Below, piece after piece: positions 45,422 to 53,405 of a stretch of 64,000 nt of DNA (position 1 is the stretch's first letter; each line of letters opens with the position of its first letter). The stretch is from the NCBI RefSeq assembly GCF_018129965.1, contig NZ_JAFCKW010000009.1, positions 124,001-188,000 on the forward strand. Direction: 5' to 3'. The notes beneath the pieces are model-generated. The model ran no database searches and was not told where the DNA came from. It was given only the letters and a program-made list of their open reading frames with translations. The translations under genes were made by a program, and so were the position numbers. This DNA comes from Bradyrhizobium diazoefficiens (GTDB taxonomy: Bacteria; Pseudomonadota; Alphaproteobacteria; Rhizobiales; Xanthobacteraceae).

Positions 45422-45526
45422 ACCGATCAAAATGCATCACGCGCCGACGGTCGTCAATACTATTTCTACAATATTCGAAATATGCGCCGGCGGATCGACA
45501 AGACCGGATTGACTCGGGCCATACAC

Positions 45527-45550
45527 TTCCATAAGTCTGGATATATGGAA
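45527..45550 (+). promoter_or_regulatory. Inverted repeat over the second arsR start
   Basis: Arms TTCCATA and TATGGAA with a ten-base spacer; the right arm includes the ATG of the arsR gene at 45545. It lies in the 123-base divergent region between two arsR genes. A repressor bound here could block transcription, or the hairpin could slow translation. Confidence 0.35.
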
Positions 45551-45907
45551 ACTGAGAATGCCGTTCTGGGCTTGGCCGCCCTCGCGCAATCGACCCGCCT
45601 GGAAGCTTTCCGGGTGCTCGCCAGACATGAGCCCGACGGCCTTGCCGCCGGAGACCTCGCGCGTCTCCTGGAAGTCCCGCCGAATACACTTTCAGCCCAT
45701 CTGTCCATCATGACCCGCGCCCGCCTGGTAACCTCGGAACGGCGTAGCCGCTCGATCATCTATCGCGCCAATCTTGAAGAGTTTCGGGACGTCGTGGTCT
45801 TTCTGTTGCGCGACTGCTGTGCCGGCCGGCCAGAGGTTTGCGCCCCGGTTATGGAAAGCCTTCAACCGTGCTGCCCTCCGAAACGAAAGGTAAAAAGCCG
45901 TGTCTGA
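45545..45907 (+). CDS. ArsR-family regulator, second type
   Basis: 120 residues from ATG 45545; the open frame further upstream is only read-through of the divergent region. The winged helix is LEVPPNTLSAHLSIMTRARL, and the C-terminus has LLRDCCAGRPEVC plus a CC near the end. It resembles the As-sensing members but is a distinct subtype from the protein at 45104. Its end overlaps arsC by eight bases, so it heads the arsC-aqpS-arsC operon. Confidence 0.85.
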   Translation: METENAVLGLAALAQSTRLEAFRVLARHEPDGLAAGDLARLLEVPPNTLSAHLSIMTRARLVTSERRSRSIIYRANLEEFRDVVVFLLRDCCAGRPEVCAPVMESLQPCCPPKRKVKSRV

Positions 45908-46427
45908 TCGTCTCTACAACGTGCTTTTCCTGTGCACCGGCAATTCAGCACGCTCAGTCCTCGCCGAGTCGATCCTGCGCAAGGACGGCGCCGGCCGCTT
46001 CCATTCATTTTCTGCCGGCAGTACGCCCAAAGGTGCTGTTCATCCGCTGGCACTGCGCGTGCTGCAAGAGGCGGACTACCCGATCGACGGAATGCGTTCA
46101 AAGAGCTGGCTGGAATTCGCCGCCCCGGACGCGCCTGTGATGGATTTCGTCTTCACCGTTTGCGACAACGCAGCCGGCGAGGCTTGCCCCATATGGCCCG
46201 GCCAGCCGATGACGGCCCATTGGGGCATCGAAGATCCCGCAGCAGCCGAAGGCGCGGATATCGCGAAGCTGGCCGCGTTCACGACGGCCTTTCGCTACCT
46301 CAAGAACCGCATAGGAGCGTTCGTGAATCTGCCGCTTCGCGGCATCGACAAGCTCTCGCTCGGCACGCGTTTGCGCGAGATCGGTCGGTCCGAAGGTGCG
46401 ACCAACCCGACACCGAGAGCCGGCTGA
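45900..46427 (+). CDS. arsC: Arsenate reductase, low-molecular-weight phosphatase type
   Basis: 175 residues. The P-loop CTGNSAR (Cys12 to Arg18) and the redox Cys pair at 88 and 96 (TVCDNAAGEACP) match thioredoxin-type ArsC enzymes, which reduce arsenate to arsenite through a Cys triad. It is coupled to arsR upstream and to aqpS downstream (ATGA overlap). The family normally ends around residue 130-140, so the extra tail is a small extension. Confidence 0.88.
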   Translation: MSDRLYNVLFLCTGNSARSVLAESILRKDGAGRFHSFSAGSTPKGAVHPLALRVLQEADYPIDGMRSKSWLEFAAPDAPVMDFVFTVCDNAAGEACPIWPGQPMTAHWGIEDPAAAEGADIAKLAAFTTAFRYLKNRIGAFVNLPLRGIDKLSLGTRLREIGRSEGATNPTPRAG

Positions 46428-47128
46428 TGGATAGGTTCGACCTTTCCCGACGCCTGGCCGCGGAAGCCCTCGGCACCGGTATCCTTGTCGCCACGGTGGT
46501 AGGATCTGGCATCATGGCCGAGACTCTGACCAAGGACGTAGCACTCGCGCTTCTCTGCAATACACTGCCGACGGGCGCAATTCTTGTCGTCATGGTCACG
46601 GTGCTAGGACCGATTTCGGGCGCGCACTTCAATCCCGCAGTCACGCTGGTCTTCGCAGGTAAGCGCGAACTCCCGATGAACGAGGCTGCGCTCTACATCA
46701 TCGCTCAGATCGCCGGTGGCATCGTCGGCACTATGGCGGCGCATCTGATGTTCGCACTTCCCTTGATCGATCTCTCGATGAAAGTACGGACCGGCGGGGC
46801 ACAATGGTTTGCAGAGGCGGTCGCCGCCTTCGGCCTGGTGGTCACCATCCTGGCGGGAATCCGGTTCCAGCGTTCGGCCGTTCCCTGGCTGGTCGGCCTC
46901 TACATAACCGCGGCGTACTGGTTCACAGCTTCGACATCATTCGCCAATCCGGCCGTCGCGATCGCCCGTTCCCTAACGAACACATTCTCCGGCATTCGGC
47001 CCGTAGACCTGCCCGGCTTCATCCTGGCTGAGCTTTGCGGGGCAGTCGCCGGAATGTTGCTGATGAACTGGTTGCTGGGCCGGCCCGCGGTGCGAGGCCC
47101 CGTCGCTATCGCGGAGACACGTCCATGA
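46427..47128 (+). CDS. aqpS: Aquaglyceroporin AqpS, arsenite channel
   Basis: 233 residues with six helices and the two MIP half-helix motifs: NPA in GAHFNPAVTL and NPA in SFANPAVAIARS. In Sinorhizobium meliloti, AqpS replaces ArsB as the arsenite exit in an operon with arsR and arsC. The same arrangement is seen here. The start overlaps the arsC stop, and the end overlaps the next arsC. A truncated copy lies at 36692. Confidence 0.9.
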   Translation: MDRFDLSRRLAAEALGTGILVATVVGSGIMAETLTKDVALALLCNTLPTGAILVVMVTVLGPISGAHFNPAVTLVFAGKRELPMNEAALYIIAQIAGGIVGTMAAHLMFALPLIDLSMKVRTGGAQWFAEAVAAFGLVVTILAGIRFQRSAVPWLVGLYITAAYWFTASTSFANPAVAIARSLTNTFSGIRPVDLPGFILAELCGAVAGMLLMNWLLGRPAVRGPVAIAETRP

Positions 47129-47532
47129 GCGTCACGATCTACCACAATCCCGATTGCGGCACGTCGCGGAATACGCTCGCGATGATCCGGCAGAGCGGCG
47201 TCGAGCCAACGGTCATCGAGTATCTCAAGACGCCACCATCGCGCGAGACACTGAAAGAATTGATCGCCTCGATGAAAGTTTCAGTGCGCGGGCTGCTGCG
47301 CGAGAAGGGGACGCCGTACAGGGAACTCGGCCTCGCCAATCCGAAGTGGACGGACGATCAGTTGCTCGACTTCATGATAGCGCATCCCATCCTCATCAAC
47401 CGTCCCATCGTCGCTACGCCGAAAGGCGTGAGGTTGTGCCGGCCCTCGGAGGCCGTCATCGATCTGCTCGAGAATCCGATCGGACGTTTTGTGAAGGAAG
47501 ACGGCGAGGTCGTCGAACACCACAACCGCTGA
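47125..47532 (+). CDS. arsC: Arsenate reductase, glutaredoxin-dependent type
   Basis: 135 residues. HNPDCGTSRNT near the N-terminus supplies the single catalytic Cys (residue 11), and INRPIV with GVRLCRP supplies the conserved Arg residues of the E. coli-type ArsC. It is unrelated in fold to the ArsC at 45900 but performs the same reaction with glutathione and glutaredoxin. It overlaps the aqpS stop. Having both types in one operon is redundant unless they are used under different redox states. Confidence 0.9.
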   Translation: MSVTIYHNPDCGTSRNTLAMIRQSGVEPTVIEYLKTPPSRETLKELIASMKVSVRGLLREKGTPYRELGLANPKWTDDQLLDFMIAHPILINRPIVATPKGVRLCRPSEAVIDLLENPIGRFVKEDGEVVEHHNR

Positions 47533-47580
47533 CCTATTGAAGGCTCGCTCCTAGGGGCGCGTTCGACCGCTGGCTTGAGG

Positions 47581-48105
47581 TCACGTGGCGCGGGGGTGCG
47601 TCAGCGGGTGCCAGAGCACGGAGCGCGCAATAAGCGGCAGCCCGAGGATCAAGGGTATCAGCCAGTACATGAAAGGAGGCAAATCTCTCCAGAGCGGCAA
47701 TTGGCGCCCATTGTCGACATAGAACGCGATCAGGATCAGGATGTATGACATCCCCATCCCGGCAATATGGAGTCTGACCCAGGAGCGCCACCGCTGCCGC
47801 AGCGCCGTGCGCCCGAACCAAGCGCAGCCGAATGAGGCTGCTCCCAAAATGAACAAGTGATAGTTCTCGTGCCAGCGCAAAACCGACAGAAACGTCGCAG
47901 ACGCGACCAACGCGAGCAGGCATCCGAAGTAAACCGCGCCAAATCTTGAATGGCGTCCCCGGCGCTTCGGGCTCAGCATCGCCATGGCGCCAAACGCGAG
48001 GCATGCGAGACCCAGAGGGATATGCACCACGAGAACCACCGACAGAAAGACGGGGTCGCTCGACGGAATTTCAAGGCCCAGCACGGTGGTCCCCGTTCCG
48101 CTCAT
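47581..48105 (-). CDS. DUF2306-like membrane protein
   Basis: 174 residues with five membrane helices. The pattern VVLVVHIPLGLACLAFGAMA, then SPKRRGRHSRFGAVYFGCLL and RLHIAGMGMSYILILIAFYVD, is that of DUF2306-type membrane proteins, with conserved His and Arg. Function unknown. It lies downstream of the second MFS gene (stop at 48127) on the same strand, 21 bases apart, and may be its operon partner. Confidence 0.65.
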   Translation of the reverse strand: MSGTGTTVLGLEIPSSDPVFLSVVLVVHIPLGLACLAFGAMAMLSPKRRGRHSRFGAVYFGCLLALVASATFLSVLRWHENYHLFILGAASFGCAWFGRTALRQRWRSWVRLHIAGMGMSYILILIAFYVDNGRQLPLWRDLPPFMYWLIPLILGLPLIARSVLWHPLTHPRAT

Positions 48106-48126
48106 CAGGTTAACTCGATTTGACGA

Positions 48127-49362
48127 TCAGTCTGGACGCGGCCGCTTGACGACGAACGCCGCCGTACCACAAGCCACGCAAAGCATACAGCATGCGATCA
48201 AGGCCGCAGAATAGCTTCCGATCGTCTCCACACTCGCCGCAAAGGGCAACGGACCGACGGCGGCGCCGGCAACGCCGAAGACGAAGGAGGTGCCCTTGAT
48301 GGCGCCCAGATGATCGCGGCCGAAATACTGCGCGTTACCTGCGGCACCAATGGCTTGCTGCGATCCATAAGCCCCGCCCAGGCAAATGGCGTACAGAATG
48401 CTCACGACGATCCCGCTGCCGAATGCCGGGAGTGCGGAAGCCAAGGCGAGCATCAGCATGGCGAGCGGGACCAGGCGACGGGGTTCATATCTGTCTAACA
48501 GATATCCGGTACCAAGTGTTGATGCCGCCTGCACGGCGGCAAGAAGCGACAGGAGTAGCAGCGCGGTCGCGTGTGCGATGCCTGCCGTGCGCATGATGGA
48601 GAAGTGATTGAGCAGGAGCGCAGTGCCAATCGCATTGGTCAGGAAACCTGCGGCACACATCAACCAGAACACGCCGGTGCGGAGCGCTTGCGCGCGCGTA
48701 AACGAAGGCTCCTCGGTCACTTCTTTCGTACTTGGCGGCAAACCGGCATCGGTACTCAAGCCGTACTTCTCCGGCCGATCCCTGAATAATAGGGCAGCCA
48801 CCGGAAGAATGGTGACTGCAACGAGACCCGCAAGGATGAGATAAGCACCGCGCCAGCCGTAGTGCGTGATGAGACTATCGATCAGCTTGGGAAAGACGAA
48901 GGATCCGGCCGCGAGCCCAAGACTGGCGGCGGCGGCAGCAATGCCCCGGCGTCGCACAAACCAGAGATTGACGACCTGTTGACTGACAAGACTTAGGCCG
49001 CCGATCGCAGCGCCTCGCAAGAGCGCGAAGCCGAGAAGCAGCATCAGGGCCGATTGAACGGTCGCCATGAAGACGCACGCCGCGGCGAGACAGACGGCGA
49101 TGATTGTCGCTGTCATCCGCGGCCCATTGCGGTCGATCCATCGGCCAATCGTCGGAGCAGGCAATATTCCGGCAAGGGTTCCCAGCGCATACGCGATGGA
49201 AGCTGCGGTACGGGAAATGTGCAGATCAGCCGTGATGGGATCGAAGAAAACAGACACCCCGGCCGTCTGGCCAGGAAGTGTCATGAACGAGCCGAAGGTG
49301 CCCGCCGCCAATATGATCCAACCATAGTGGATGGGAGGAGACCGCGAGCTCACCTTTTCCAC
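48127..49362 (-). CDS. MFS transporter coupled to an arsR gene
   Basis: About 411 residues from GTG 49362, four bases after the arsR stop. The frame is open further up, but there it lies antiphase within arsR. Twelve helices, with GRWIDRNGPRM as the MFS loop. It resembles oxalate/formate-type and monocarboxylate MFS carriers in its PIHYGWIILAAGTFGSFM start. The arsR gene in the same unit suggests that arsenic induces it. Substrate unknown. Confidence 0.82.
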   Translation of the reverse strand: MEKVSSRSPPIHYGWIILAAGTFGSFMTLPGQTAGVSVFFDPITADLHISRTAASIAYALGTLAGILPAPTIGRWIDRNGPRMTATIIAVCLAAACVFMATVQSALMLLLGFALLRGAAIGGLSLVSQQVVNLWFVRRRGIAAAAASLGLAAGSFVFPKLIDSLITHYGWRGAYLILAGLVAVTILPVAALLFRDRPEKYGLSTDAGLPPSTKEVTEEPSFTRAQALRTGVFWLMCAAGFLTNAIGTALLLNHFSIMRTAGIAHATALLLLSLLAAVQAASTLGTGYLLDRYEPRRLVPLAMLMLALASALPAFGSGIVVSILYAICLGGAYGSQQAIGAAGNAQYFGRDHLGAIKGTSFVFGVAGAAVGPLPFAASVETIGSYSAALIACCMLCVACGTAAFVVKRPRPD

Positions 49363-49366
49363 GTGA

Positions 49367-49693
49367 TCACCTCGCCCGACGGGTCTTGATGGCCGGCGGC
49401 TCCTTCGCAAATCCTTCGCAGCATTGTTCGCGCAGGAAGTCGATAACCGCGTCCATGCGACTGTACTGGACGCGGCAAAACACGGCCCGGCCGCTTTTCT
49501 CTTGCGCGACCAGACCTGCGTCGACCAAGCCACGCAAATGAAAGGCGAGCGTCGAGGCGGGCAGGTCGAGACGGCCTTGGATATCGGTGATTTTGAGGCC
49601 AGCCGGTCCGGCTCGGACAAGCAGCCGATAAATATCCAAGCGGGTCAGACTACCCAGTTCAGCCAGGCATCGTGCAGCGATCTTGGTATCCAT
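49367..49693 (-). CDS. ArsR-family regulator
   Basis: 108 residues. The winged helix has LDLPASTLAFHLRGLVDAGL, and FLREQCCEGF near the C-terminus keeps the CC pair but has no third Cys nearby. It is therefore a variant of the As(III) site. It is coupled to the MFS gene and has a long perfect inverted repeat just upstream (49723-49752). Confidence 0.88.
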   Translation of the reverse strand: MDTKIAARCLAELGSLTRLDIYRLLVRAGPAGLKITDIQGRLDLPASTLAFHLRGLVDAGLVAQEKSGRAVFCRVQYSRMDAVIDFLREQCCEGFAKEPPAIKTRRAR

Positions 49694-49722
49694 GGCCCGA
49701 GATACCGCAGAGGGCGATCAAT

Positions 49723-49752
49723 TACAACCATAAATCTGGTTTTATGGTTGTA
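49723..49752 (-). promoter_or_regulatory. Long inverted repeat, candidate ArsR operator
   Basis: Perfect 12-base arms TACAACCATAAA and TTTATGGTTGTA with a six-base spacer, 29 bases upstream of the arsR gene at 49367-49693. The length and symmetry are typical of an operator for a dimeric winged-helix repressor. It is the longest perfect inverted repeat I noticed in the arsenic region. Confidence 0.65.
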
Positions 49753-49798
49753 TTTAGCCAAGCGGTGATCATCTCCTCTCAGATACAAATGGAAGAGC

Positions 49799-50008
49799 TT
49801 AGCTGCAGAAAACGCCCTTGCCGCTCTCTTGGACGGGCGGACACGGCACCGTGCCATAGGAGCAAAACACGCAGCAATCGCCTGGTTTAGGCTTAAGTCG
49901 CGTGCCGCAGCCGCCGCAGTCGTAGAAGAACTGGCAGGCGTTCGTTGGCATGGCCTCTATGGATTTATGGCCGCACGACGGACAAGTCAGTGTGGATTCG
50001 ATTTTCAT
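49799..50008 (-). CDS. Small GDCCVxC-type Cys protein
   Basis: 69 residues with ten Cys: CPSCG, NACQFFYDCGGCG, GDCCVFCSYG, PCPP and a C-terminal FCS. The GDCCVxC motif identifies a family of small zinc-ribbon-like proteins often found with metal-resistance genes. It is likely to bind a soft metal or As(III). It stands between two arsR genes with no obvious coupling. Confidence 0.75.
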   Translation of the reverse strand: MKIESTLTCPSCGHKSIEAMPTNACQFFYDCGGCGTRLKPKPGDCCVFCSYGTVPCPPVQESGKGVFCS

Positions 50009-50154
50009 GAATCGTTCACTCTACCGCCTAGCAGTTCCCACACTACAAGGCGGCCGCGAGCACCGGCAAGGTGGCTCGGGGACACGTTTCCGTTGATCCG
50101 CCTGACACGGTCAGAGACCACGGTTGAACTCCAGCGTCCAACCCAACGTACCGT

Positions 50155-50472
50155 TCAAGCTGCCACCTCAGCCTCTTTGCACCCGTCCACAACGGTGCAG
50201 CATTCGGCGACCAGGAAGTCCACCAGCCCCTGCATGACGGCATATTTAGCGTGGCAAACCAGCGTTGTCCCTTCGCGCTCCTGATGGATGAGACCGACCA
50301 CCACCAGTGTCTTGATGTGGTGCGAGAGAGTCGATGGCGCGATCTTGAGCTTCTCACCCAAGCGACCGACCGGCATGCCAGCATTGCCAGCACGAACCAA
50401 TGTTCGATAGATCCTGAGCCGGCTCGGATTGCCTAAGGCCTCCAGACATGCAGCCGCTTCGTTAAGTTTCAT
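50155..50472 (-). CDS. arsR: ArsR-family arsenic-sensing repressor
   Basis: 105 residues from ATG 50472. It closely resembles the regulator at 45104 (both begin MK and share ALGNPxRLxIYRTLVRAG), with FLVAECCTVVDGC carrying the Cys-Cys-x(5)-Cys As(III) site. The copy sits immediately downstream of the decarboxylase gene on the same strand, 61 bases away. Confidence 0.88.
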   Translation of the reverse strand: MKLNEAAACLEALGNPSRLRIYRTLVRAGNAGMPVGRLGEKLKIAPSTLSHHIKTLVVVGLIHQEREGTTLVCHAKYAVMQGLVDFLVAECCTVVDGCKEAEVAA

Positions 50473-50533
50473 CGCGCCATCGGCTCCCACACCGAGTGTT
50501 GAACAGGCTCTCTTTTCAAACGTAATACTTCAC

Positions 50534-51901
50534 CTATTCCGCTGCCAATTGGGTCGTTGAGGTGTCGCTGTCGTTCGTGGCATCCGGTCGTCCAAAATTT
50601 CGAATGCAAGACTGGCCGTGCAGCAGCGCCTCGACAGTCTGCCGCGGCCTGATCAGGCCCACCGTTGCCCCGTCGAACAGCACTTCGACCGGCAAGGGAT
50701 GGCTGAGAAACGACAGCGGGGAAGCCGAGAGGCTGTAGGCTCCCCCGTTGGGAAAGGCGAGAGCGTCTCCGACGGCGAGGCCGGTCAGGCGCGTGGATTC
50801 TACGAGAACATCATGCGGAAGGCACAAGCAGCCAAGAATGTCCGTCGGCGTTGGATCAGCGTTGGTCCGACCGAGGGTGATCGGCGGCAGGCCACGCGCG
50901 AACATCCCGAGAGAGCAAATTTCGGATCGATGATGCACGCCGCCGTCCACGACCGCCGCCTGGCGGCCCCCGCGCGACTGAAGACCAACGACCGAGGTCA
51001 GATACCAGCCGCATTGGGCGACAATGTACCGGCCCAATTCGATCACAACGCGGGTCGGCTTTACACGATCGACGATATTGCGCAGCTCTTGGCCGATCGG
51101 AACGAGGTCGAGCTCCCGATCCGTAGCGCCGTAGGGAACACCAAATCCACCACCCAGGTTGAGAATCTCAGGTTCAATGTTCAACACCTCGGCCGCGCGC
51201 AGCGACAGGTCCAGTGCGTTGCGAAGGTGCTGGATAACCGCGGCCGAGTCAGTCATCTGCGAACCAGAGAAAACGTGGAAGCCGACGACCGAAAAATCGC
51301 TCGACGCAAGAATCTCCCGGCACTGTTCGAGTTCATCGAAGCCGATGCCGAAACGGGAATCCTGGCCGATGCCACAGGAAGCCGTCGACGGATAGTCGGG
51401 CCGCAGCCGCAAGACGGCTCTGTTGGATAGGCCAAGGGCGATGAGCTTCTCCAGCTCGCTGACGGAATCGATCGATAAGATCGTCCGCGGCGCCGAACGC
51501 ATCAGAGCAATCGTCTCGGGTGATTTGTAGGGGCCGTTCGAGAAAATCCGCTCCGGGGCAAAGCCAGCCTTCAGAGCCGTCTGCAACTCCCCGGCGGATG
51601 CCACGTCGGCACCGAGACCACCATCCGCAATGACGCCACAAAGGCCCAGGGACGGATTGGCCTTCAGGGAGTAGAGTAGATCGATCTCAGACGGAAGATG
51701 CGCGCGAAGCCCGTCGATCTGCGCCTGCACTCGCCTGACATCGTACGCGTAGGTCGGCGTTCCATACGTCTCGGCAATGCGCGCAAGCATATCGACGGGA
51801 GCGTTTGCGATAAGCGCCGGAATTTCCCCGTTATCGACTTGAGAGTCCGCACACGTCGTTGTCGAGCCGCAGCTCGTCGCAGAACACGTCTGAGCTTCCA
51901 T
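50534..51901 (-). CDS. PLP-dependent decarboxylase, DapDC/ODC fold
   Basis: 455 residues. Lys80 in YSLKANP is the PLP lysine. HVFSGSQ, GGGFGVPY (250-257), ELGRY (288-292) and CLPHD (360-364) match the fold type III decarboxylases, which act on diaminopimelate, ornithine, lysine or carrier-bound amino acids. The active-site pattern resembles BtrK-type and exosortase-associated members more than housekeeping LysA. The N-terminus is Cys-rich (QTCSATSCGSTTTCADS), unusual for the family. It is flanked by arsR genes on both sides, so an arsenic-linked amino acid is a plausible substrate. Confidence 0.85.
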   Translation of the reverse strand: MEAQTCSATSCGSTTTCADSQVDNGEIPALIANAPVDMLARIAETYGTPTYAYDVRRVQAQIDGLRAHLPSEIDLLYSLKANPSLGLCGVIADGGLGADVASAGELQTALKAGFAPERIFSNGPYKSPETIALMRSAPRTILSIDSVSELEKLIALGLSNRAVLRLRPDYPSTASCGIGQDSRFGIGFDELEQCREILASSDFSVVGFHVFSGSQMTDSAAVIQHLRNALDLSLRAAEVLNIEPEILNLGGGFGVPYGATDRELDLVPIGQELRNIVDRVKPTRVVIELGRYIVAQCGWYLTSVVGLQSRGGRQAAVVDGGVHHRSEICSLGMFARGLPPITLGRTNADPTPTDILGCLCLPHDVLVESTRLTGLAVGDALAFPNGGAYSLSASPLSFLSHPLPVEVLFDGATVGLIRPRQTVEALLHGQSCIRNFGRPDATNDSDTSTTQLAAE

Positions 51902-52208
51902 ATTACCCTCCGGACGAGCGCCACGACGAATACAACCTTACCGGCCGGCGCGGCGCCGGTAAGGAGTTTTTGGACTGCGAGAAGGGGATGAGCGCGGCAA
52001 ATGACGCATCAGCGCACCTGCTATCGTTGAAGCGTTCGACTGTTCGCGCAGCGACTATCGGCAAACGAATTCGTGCAAATCTTACCTTCGTATCCGCGCC
52101 GCACCATTTCGCGTTCGACGTAGTTGTGATTCGACTACGGGATACTGCGGTATTGCCAAGCGGGGTAAATTCCATCATTTTAGGAGTCTGGTTGCGAGGT
52201 AATGCGTC
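51902..52208. promoter_or_regulatory. Divergent promoter region, decarboxylase and arsR
   Basis: This 307-base space drives the decarboxylase on one side and arsR on the other. It has one modest inverted repeat, CGTAGT/ACTACG with a nine-base spacer (52119-52139), close to where an ArsR dimer would repress the arsR promoter. No other feature is obvious. Confidence 0.4.
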
Positions 52209-52550
52209 ATGGAGCTCGATGAGCTTGCCAATTGTCTTGAAAAGCTCGGCAATCCCACGCGGCTGGCAATTTTTCGCCTGCTGGTCCGGTCGGGCGTCGA
52301 CGGATTGCCGGTTTACGAATTGCAGAGCCGGCTGGGCGTTCCACCGTCGACTTTGTCGCACCACATTCTGTTTCTTGTAACCGCTCAGTTGATTAAGCAG
52401 GAACGGCAGGGTCGTCTGTTGCAGTGCAAGCCCAACTTCGCGCGCATGAATTCGATCATCGAAGCCTTGACGGCCGAGTGTTGCGCAGGCCTGGAGACAC
52501 CCGAGCAAGCGGCTGCGCCGAAGCGGCGCCGCAAAACGGCGAGAAAGTAA
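52209..52550 (+). CDS. ArsR-family regulator
   Basis: 113 residues. The helix-turn-helix is GVPPSTLSHHILFLVTAQLI. LTAECCAGLETP keeps the CC pair but no third Cys; the tail is Lys/Arg-rich (PKRRRKTARK). It is the fifth ArsR-type gene in 7.5 kb and lies between the decarboxylase and the GNAT-radical SAM operon, converging with the latter. Confidence 0.88.
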   Translation: MELDELANCLEKLGNPTRLAIFRLLVRSGVDGLPVYELQSRLGVPPSTLSHHILFLVTAQLIKQERQGRLLQCKPNFARMNSIIEALTAECCAGLETPEQAAAPKRRRKTARK

Positions 52551-52604
52551 GAGCCGTCCCGAATGGTCGTCGCAGCCTGACCGCGCCAACACGTCACGCC
52601 CTCC

Positions 52605-53351
52605 TTACGCGCGCCGTAACATTTCGGATGCACCTCGCGATGAAAGATGCCCTCCGGTCATCGCCCGGAGTTCGGCCGCTGACTTCAGCATCCCGATAAA
52701 AAACCGCCCGTTCTCGCGACGGCGAAGGGACGGCGTTGCAAAGAACGTGGACTCGATGTCCGATTGCCGATGATGCTGTTCCTTGGCACCGCAGCACAGC
52801 GGCGGATACACGTCCGAGATCACCATCGACGGGAGCTCCAGATGGTTGCCGGGAAACAGCTGCTTCGCCGCACGCTTGCCTAACTCCAGCAGGTCCGCGT
52901 CGAAATCCTCGTCGAAAATGTCTGGAATCGCTGACTTGCAGAGACTCGCATTGAGCTGCCAGGAACGCGGATTGCGGGTAAGGAATGTATAGAAGCGTGG
53001 GCGCTCGTCGTTCTCCGTCTCGATCGGAAGGAAGCGGGTCCGCAGCTCCCACGCTATGTGCTTCCCCTGATATGCCGGAAGGACATTGGTGAGCACGGTG
53101 TAGAATCCGGCGACATCACCGACATGGAGCCGCTCGACGACCCAGAAGCCAACCGGTTGGTCATTGGCGAAAGCGAGGGCTGCTCCTTTGTCGCCGGCAT
53201 CGAAGGCCATCAAGGACGACCAATACCGCGGATTTTCGGACACAACGACCTTGCTGACCGCGGCGACCGCCGAGCGGACACGTTCACGGTCTGCATCCGA
53301 CAACGCGTTGAGCCGCAGATAGACTTCATATGTGATCTCGCTGGTAAGCAT
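52605..53351 (-). CDS. GNAT-like acetyltransferase in the radical SAM operon
   Basis: 248 residues. The central part (VLPAYQGKHIAWELRTRFL) looks like the acetyl-CoA-binding motif of GNAT enzymes, although the surrounding fold is not classical. It is longer than the usual arsinothricin N-acetyltransferase ArsN1. A LCCGAKEQHH segment follows. It is last in the minus-strand operon, 54 bases after the radical SAM gene. Acetylation of an amino group in the pathway product, for activity or self-protection, is inference. Confidence 0.6.
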   Translation of the reverse strand: MLTSEITYEVYLRLNALSDADRERVRSAVAAVSKVVVSENPRYWSSLMAFDAGDKGAALAFANDQPVGFWVVERLHVGDVAGFYTVLTNVLPAYQGKHIAWELRTRFLPIETENDERPRFYTFLTRNPRSWQLNASLCKSAIPDIFDEDFDADLLELGKRAAKQLFPGNHLELPSMVISDVYPPLCCGAKEQHHRQSDIESTFFATPSLRRRENGRFFIGMLKSAAELRAMTGGHLSSRGASEMLRRA

Positions 53352-53405
53352 TGTCAGATCTCCATTGCGGATAAGCAGGCTTGGCCAATGCGGCTTAGGT
53401 CAATG

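Noticed and set aside
45131..45544. N-terminal extension of the second ArsR protein
   Set aside because: The extension reads antisense through the divergent arsR gene and has no ArsR similarity.
49363..49620. N-terminal extension of the second MFS transporter
   Set aside because: It lies antiphase within arsR, and a GTG right after the arsR stop gives a normal MFS start.
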